From the NCBI RefSeq assembly GCF_001921205.1, contig NZ_MSIE01000003.1, forward strand, positions 1 to 39,645: a stretch of 39,645 nt of DNA, read 5' to 3'. A program made the position numbers and the translations under genes. Shown here one piece after another: positions 35,161 through 39,645 of the stretch. The notes beneath the pieces are model-generated. The model was not told the origin of the DNA, did no database searches, and saw only the letters and a list, made by a program, of their open reading frames with translations. The DNA is from Actinophytocola xanthii. GTDB taxonomy: Bacteria; Actinomycetota; Actinomycetes; Mycobacteriales; Pseudonocardiaceae. How positions within the stretch are numbered: position 1 is the stretch's first letter; each line of letters starts with the position of its first letter.

Positions 35161-38100
35161 ATGATCGGCAAACGAGCCCGCGTCCTGTTCGCGGGCCTGG
35201 TCGCCGCGGCGATCACGAGCACGACGGTGCTTGTGGGTGGTCCGGCGGTGGCGGCCCCGGCTGCTCCGCCGGGGCCGCCACCAGCCAGAACGTTGGAGAA
35301 GGCCGCGACGGTCACGTTGGTCACCGGGGACGTGGTGACTTTGGGCGGTCCGAACGGGGTCGACGTCCGGGCCGGCGAGGGGCGTGAGCACCTCGGCTTC
35401 CGTTCGTTCACCGACGAGCGCGGCGACGTGCACGTGATTCCCGAGGACGCTGTGGTCGGGGTGTCGGCTGGAGGGCTGGACCCGCGCCTGTTCGACGTCA
35501 CCGGGCTGGTGCGGGCGGGCTATGACGACGCCCGGCGGGGGGACTTACCGCTGATCGTGGACTACCCCGGTGCCACCCCGCGTGCCGCCGGGTTCCGCGC
35601 GGTCCGCGAGCTGCCGGTGCTCAGCGCGGTGGCGGTCCGCGCCGACCGGAGCCCTGCTTTCTGGGCGGGCGCGCGTACGGCGGCCAGGAAGATCTGGCTG
35701 GATGGCCAGGTCCAGGCCAGCCTGGAGCACAGCGTGCCGCAGATCGGCGCACCAGAGGCGTGGGAGGCCGGGTACACCGGCGCGGGCACCACGGTCGCGG
35801 TGCTGGACACGGGGATCGACAGCACCCACCCCGACCTGGCCGACGCCGTGCGCGAGGCGCGGGACTTCACCGAGAGCGAGACCGGCGCCGACGACCGGTT
35901 CGGGCACGGGACCCATGTGGCGTCGATCATCACCGGCGCGGGTGAGCGGTACCGGGGCGTGGCGCCGGACGCGGCGCTGTTGAACGGGAAGGTGCTCGCC
36001 GACGACGGCTCTGGTTCGGAGTCGGGGATCATCGCCGGGATGGAGTGGGCCGCCGACAGCGGCGCCGATGTGATCAACATGAGCCTGGGCAACCGCCAGC
36101 CGAGCGAGGGCAACGATCCGCTGTCCCTCGCGGTGAACCGGATCAGCGCGGACACCGGCGCTCTGTTCGTCGTCTCTGCGGGGAACAGCGGTCCGAGTGA
36201 GGAGTCGATCGGCTCACCGGCGGCGGCTGACGCGGCGCTGACGGTGGGTGCGGTGGATCGCGCCGAGGAGCTGGCGGAGTTCTCCAGTCGTGGTCCGCGG
36301 TGGGGGAACGGGGCGATCAAGCCGGACATCACGGCTCCGGGGGTGGACATCGTGGCGGCGAAGGCCGCCCACGGCTTCCTCGGCACCCCGGCCGCGGACG
36401 GCTACGTCTCGCTGCCCGGCACGTCGATGGCGGCCCCGCATGTGGCGGGGGCGGCGGCGATCCTGGCGCAGCGGCATCCGGAGTGGACGGGTGAGACGCT
36501 CAAGGCGACGTTGACGTCGAGTGCGAAGCCGCACCCGGAGCTGTCGGTGTTCGAGCAGGGCAGCGGCAGGGTGGACGTCGCGGCAGCGGTGAGCACGCCG
36601 GTCACGGCGTTGCCGGCGAGCCTGAGCCTCGGCACCGTCGAGTGGCCGCACCACGACGACGAGCCGATCGTCAAGGCCCTGACCTACCGCAACACCGGCA
36701 CCGAGCCCGTCACGCTGAACCTGGCGGTGGACGTGCGCGGCCCGAACGGCGAGCCCGCGCCCGAGGGCATGTTCACCTTCTCCGCGGACCGGCTCACGGT
36801 GCCCGTCGGCGGCTCGACCGAGGTCACCCTGACCACGGACACGCGGGTGGAGGCGGCGGACGGCCTCTACAGTGGGGCCGTCGTCGCCTCGGCCGGGGAC
36901 ACCGTCGTGCGCACGCCGGTCGCGGTGACCCGGGGGGTCGAGAGCCACGACGTGACCATGCGCTTACTCGGCGACGACGGAAACCCCACACCCAACTACA
37001 TGGTCCGCTTCCTCAGCCTCACCGCTCCCGAGATCTACGAGGCCTACGACGAGTCCGGCACCGTGGTCGCCCGGCTGCCCAAGGGGGAGTACTTCCTGGA
37101 TGCCGTGATCCTGGACAACGGGACGATCACCGATTTCGTGGAGCCGAGGTTCTCGGTGACCGCACCGACCCAGGAGACCCTGGACCCCCGAGACGGTGTT
37201 CCGATCAGCATCTCCCTCGACGACCCGGACGCCCGGCCCGGTTGGAGCATACGGTCCTACGACATGACGACCGAGTCGGGAAGTATCGGGACCAGCCGTA
37301 TCGGGCAGGACTTCGACTCGGTGCGGACCCGTCCGTCGCGGACCTCCGCGCCCGGCGCGTTCACGTTCGGGTTGCAGGCCTCTCTCGCCGAGCCCGACGG
37401 CAGCGGGCAGTACCCCGGGTTCCACGCCAGCCCGTACCTGTACCACGTACGGCACACCGACGACAGCGGCCGCGTGCCGGACGACCTCCAGCTACGGTTC
37501 ACCAACGACCAGTTCGCCAAGGTCGTCTCGGAGCACGCGGTGGCGACGCCGGGCCTGATGGGGCTCCGGGACGACGTGGTCACGATGCCCCTGCCGTACA
37601 CGCTCACCGAGTACTACACCCCGGACGCGCCGTGGGGTGGCTTCTTCGCCGAGGTCGAGCACGCGAACGCCATCTGGCCGAGCGGGCTGGTCAGCCGCGT
37701 CGACACGCCGAGGACCTTCCGCCTCGGCTCGACAACGCAGGAGCGGTGGAACGTCGGGGTGTTCGGCCCCGGCATGCCCTACGACGGCGAGGTCGGCAGC
37801 ATCCACAGGCTCGGCAACGAGGTCGTCGTCAGCGTCGGCCTGTTCTCGGACGGGAACCCACGCCGTGCGGGCAGTTCCGGGGTGGCGACCGGAACCACCG
37901 AGCTGCTGCGGAACGGCGAGGTTGTCGCGAAGAGCGAGAATCCGGGAGGGGTCCGGACGCGGGTCCTGCCGGAGCGGGCGGACTACAGCGTCCGCACGAC
38001 GGCCACCCAACCCGGTCCGCTCTCGACCCGGGTCGATGCGGAGTGGACGTTCAGCAGCGGGCATGTCGAGGGTGAGGAGCCGGCAGCGATACCGGCGTTG

Positions 38101-38409
38101 GCGATGCGGTTCTCGCCGGACCTGGATGACCACAACGCGGCCAGGGCGGGGCAGCGGTTCCGCTTCCCGGTCCATGTGCAGCGCAACGGCGCCGAGCAGC
38201 CGGGCGAGGTGGACACGCCGCGGGTGGAGGTCTCCTATGACGACGGGCAGACCTGGCAGGACGTTCGGTTGCGGCGCGATCGTGGTTACTGGGTGGCGGA
38301 GGTGAACCACCCGACGGACGCGGAGTTCGTCTCGCTGCGGTCCTCGGTCTCCGACCGCGACGGCAACTCCATGAAGCAGACCGTCCTGCACGCCTACGCC
38401 CTGAACTGA
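35161..38409 (+). CDS. Secreted S8 (subtilisin-like) serine peptidase, copy 2
   Basis: Exactly the same length as copy 1 (1082 residues). Signal peptide and first 50 residues are identical except one Val/Ala. Catalytic Asp216, His249 and Ser422 occupy the same positions; the Ser motif is LPGTSMAAPHVAG. Differences from copy 1 are concentrated in the C-terminal beta region: the block around SYDMTTESGSIGTSRIGQDF and the segment around GMPYDGEVGSIHRLGNEV, while the intervening HTDDSGRVPDDLQLRF is conserved at the nucleotide level too. ATG 35161 has the same SD hairpin. Probably active, with changed substrate preference or surface. Gene lies 127 bases after copy 1. Confidence 0.92.
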   Translation: MIGKRARVLFAGLVAAAITSTTVLVGGPAVAAPAAPPGPPPARTLEKAATVTLVTGDVVTLGGPNGVDVRAGEGREHLGFRSFTDERGDVHVIPEDAVVGVSAGGLDPRLFDVTGLVRAGYDDARRGDLPLIVDYPGATPRAAGFRAVRELPVLSAVAVRADRSPAFWAGARTAARKIWLDGQVQASLEHSVPQIGAPEAWEAGYTGAGTTVAVLDTGIDSTHPDLADAVREARDFTESETGADDRFGHGTHVASIITGAGERYRGVAPDAALLNGKVLADDGSGSESGIIAGMEWAADSGADVINMSLGNRQPSEGNDPLSLAVNRISADTGALFVVSAGNSGPSEESIGSPAAADAALTVGAVDRAEELAEFSSRGPRWGNGAIKPDITAPGVDIVAAKAAHGFLGTPAADGYVSLPGTSMAAPHVAGAAAILAQRHPEWTGETLKATLTSSAKPHPELSVFEQGSGRVDVAAAVSTPVTALPASLSLGTVEWPHHDDEPIVKALTYRNTGTEPVTLNLAVDVRGPNGEPAPEGMFTFSADRLTVPVGGSTEVTLTTDTRVEAADGLYSGAVVASAGDTVVRTPVAVTRGVESHDVTMRLLGDDGNPTPNYMVRFLSLTAPEIYEAYDESGTVVARLPKGEYFLDAVILDNGTITDFVEPRFSVTAPTQETLDPRDGVPISISLDDPDARPGWSIRSYDMTTESGSIGTSRIGQDFDSVRTRPSRTSAPGAFTFGLQASLAEPDGSGQYPGFHASPYLYHVRHTDDSGRVPDDLQLRFTNDQFAKVVSEHAVATPGLMGLRDDVVTMPLPYTLTEYYTPDAPWGGFFAEVEHANAIWPSGLVSRVDTPRTFRLGSTTQERWNVGVFGPGMPYDGEVGSIHRLGNEVVVSVGLFSDGNPRRAGSSGVATGTTELLRNGEVVAKSENPGGVRTRVLPERADYSVRTTATQPGPLSTRVDAEWTFSSGHVEGEEPAAIPALAMRFSPDLDDHNAARAGQRFRFPVHVQRNGAEQPGEVDTPRVEVSYDDGQTWQDVRLRRDRGYWVAEVNHPTDAEFVSLRSSVSDRDGNSMKQTVLHAYALN

Positions 38410-38473
38410 CCCAGAAAGGCTCATGTCGTCCCGGCCTGATCGGTCGCCGCGTGCAACCAGACACACTCGAATC

Positions 38474-38538
38474 GTGTCTTACTCACTGGATCTAGCGGCG
38501 GCCGGTGAGGTGCTGTCGCGCGGACTCCGGGAGAGTGC
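38474..38538 (+). repeat. Duplicated upstream segment, subtilase copy 3
   Basis: Begins GTGTCTTACTCACTGGATCTAGCGG. The SD hairpin here is altered to GACTC-CGGGA-GAGTG (38523-38537), weakening the stem. Otherwise like copies 1 and 2. Confidence 0.6.
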
Positions 38539-39645
38539 ATGATCCACAAAAGAGCCCGCGTCCTGTTCGCGGGTTTGGTTGCCGCGGCGACGGCGAGCAC
38601 GACGTTGCTCGTGGGTGGCCCGGCGGTGGCGGCCCCGGCTGGTGTGCCGGGGCCGCCACCGGGCAACACACTGGGGAAGGCAGCGACGGTCACGTTGGTG
38701 ACCGGGGATGTCGTGACGCTGGGCGATCCCGACGGGGTCGACGTCCGGGCCGGCAAGGGGCGTGAGCACCTGGGCTTCCGTTCGTTCACCGACGAGCGCG
38801 GCGACGTGCACGTGATCCCCGAGGACGCGCTGACCGGGGTGTCCGCCGGGAGGCTGGATCCCCGCCTGTTCGACGTGACCGCGCTGGTGCGCGCCGGCTA
38901 CGACGACGCGCGGCGGAGGGACCTGCCGCTGATCGTGGACTACCCGGGTGCCACCCCGCGTGCCGCAGGGTTCCGCGCGGTCCGCGAGCTGCCGGTGCTG
39001 AGCGCGGTCGCGCTCCGCGCCGAGCGGAGCACCGCCTTCTGGACAGGGGCACGTACCGCGGCCGGCAGGATCTGGCTGGACGGCCCCGTCCGCGCCAGCC
39101 TCGAGCACAGCGTGCCGCAGATCGGCGCGCCGCAGGCCTGGGACGCCGGCTACACCGGTGCCGGCACCACGGTCGCGGTACTCGACACCGGGGTCGACAG
39201 CACTCATCCGGACCTGGCCGGGGCGGTGCGCGAGGCTCGGGACTTCACCGAGAGCGAGAGCGGGACCGACGACCGGTTCGGGCACGGGACCCATGTGGCG
39301 TCGATCATCACCGGTGCCGGTGAGCGGTACCGGGGCGTGGCGCCGGACGCGGCGCTGCTGAACGGCAAGGTGCTCAACGACTTCGGCGGCGGGTCGGAGT
39401 CGGGGGTCATCGCCGGGATGGAGTGGGCCGCCGACAGCGGCGCCGACGTGGTCAACATGAGCCTGGGCGACCCCTGGCCGGACGACGGCACCGCTCCGAT
39501 GTCCGTAGCCCTGAACCGGATCAGCGCGGAGACCGGGGCCCTGTTCGTGGTCGCCGCCGGCAACACCGGGCCCTCCGAGGAGTCGATCGGCACCCCGGCG
39601 TCCGCCGACGCCGCGCTCACTGTCGGCGCGGTGGACCGCGAGGAC
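38539..39645 (+). CDS. Secreted S8 (subtilisin-like) serine peptidase, copy 3 (3' end outside window)
   Basis: Open to the end of the window; 369 residues are visible. The signal peptide is similar but not identical (MIHKRARVLFAGLVAAATAS). Pro-region, catalytic Asp216 in VAVLDTGVDSTHPDL, His249 in GHGTHVAS and the oxyanion-hole AAGNTGPS are in the same register as in copies 1 and 2, with no insertions or deletions. The catalytic Ser is not reached. ATG 38539 has a GGGAGAG upstream. It lies 129 bases after copy 2. More copies may follow beyond the window. Confidence 0.9.
   Translation, partial: MIHKRARVLFAGLVAAATASTTLLVGGPAVAAPAGVPGPPPGNTLGKAATVTLVTGDVVTLGDPDGVDVRAGKGREHLGFRSFTDERGDVHVIPEDALTGVSAGRLDPRLFDVTALVRAGYDDARRRDLPLIVDYPGATPRAAGFRAVRELPVLSAVALRAERSTAFWTGARTAAGRIWLDGPVRASLEHSVPQIGAPQAWDAGYTGAGTTVAVLDTGVDSTHPDLAGAVREARDFTESESGTDDRFGHGTHVASIITGAGERYRGVAPDAALLNGKVLNDFGGGSESGVIAGMEWAADSGADVVNMSLGDPWPDDGTAPMSVALNRISAETGALFVVAAGNTGPSEESIGTPASADAALTVGAVDRED

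Larger units (their letters stand above)
31721..39645 (+). repeat. Tandem triplication of a subtilase transcription unit
   Basis: Three head-to-tail units with start codons 3376 and 3378 bases apart, each made of a leader segment, signal peptide and protease gene, plus a short spacer. Identity falls in patches: the first 166 bases around the ATG are identical between copies 1 and 2 (31761-31926 and 35137-35302), whereas flanking parts differ. Confidence 0.85.

Overview
The window is very GC-rich, uses many GTG starts, and carries the mtrA-mtrB-lpqB, manB-manA and secA-hpf neighbourhoods in nearly the order known from Mycobacterium tuberculosis (Rv3240c to Rv3259, read in reverse). This points to a high-GC actinomycete. 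A member of the Pseudonocardiales fits best, from the look of the proteins, but the genus cannot be fixed from sequence alone. No tRNA, rRNA, CRISPR array or complete transposon was seen.

Layout. Positions 1-5904 are cell-envelope and mannose metabolism: the tail of a large membrane glycosyltransferase-like protein, a degenerate zincin-fold protein, a DUF3499 protein, then a tightly packed run manB, Trm112-like, SIS-domain protein, manA that would supply mannose phosphates for glycoconjugates. Positions 5954-9913 hold a cation diffusion transporter, an amino-acid permease and an orphan MutL-type (glutamate mutase accessory) ATPase. A large membrane protein with a lipase-like nucleophile motif (9932-12289, minus) is divergent from ahcY. 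Then come a YdeI-like gene and a META-domain lipoprotein (minus), tmk, and a VOC protein (minus).

Positions 16655-25960 are the conserved core: mtrA, mtrB, lpqB (envelope stress and cell-cycle signalling), comF, hpf (ribosome hibernation) and secA (protein export). As given, mtrB carries a one-base frameshift after its first membrane segment. The 572-base gap between comF and hpf contains a GGAAC-N18-GTT promoter match of the SigR/SigH type and a long structured leader that is a candidate raiA-type RNA.

Positions 26310-31685 contain two conserved actinobacterial proteins of unknown function (minus), a TrmH-family RNA methyltransferase, a quinone-oxidoreductase-like gene divergent from its probable TetR regulator with a palindromic operator between them, and pruA (proline catabolism).

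From about 31721 to the end is a tandem triplication of a secreted subtilase gene of about 3.25 kb (repeat period 3376 and 3378 bases; the third copy runs off the window). Promoter, leader and signal-peptide segments are duplicated along with the coding sequence, with evidence of recent sequence homogenisation between copies 1 and 2. A separate short palindromic element occurs twice (1274-1439 and 25957-26007), bounded by CTAG, and looks like a non-autonomous mobile repeat. The most interesting items are the hpf leader, the subtilase array, the mtrB frameshift and the CTAG-bounded repeat.
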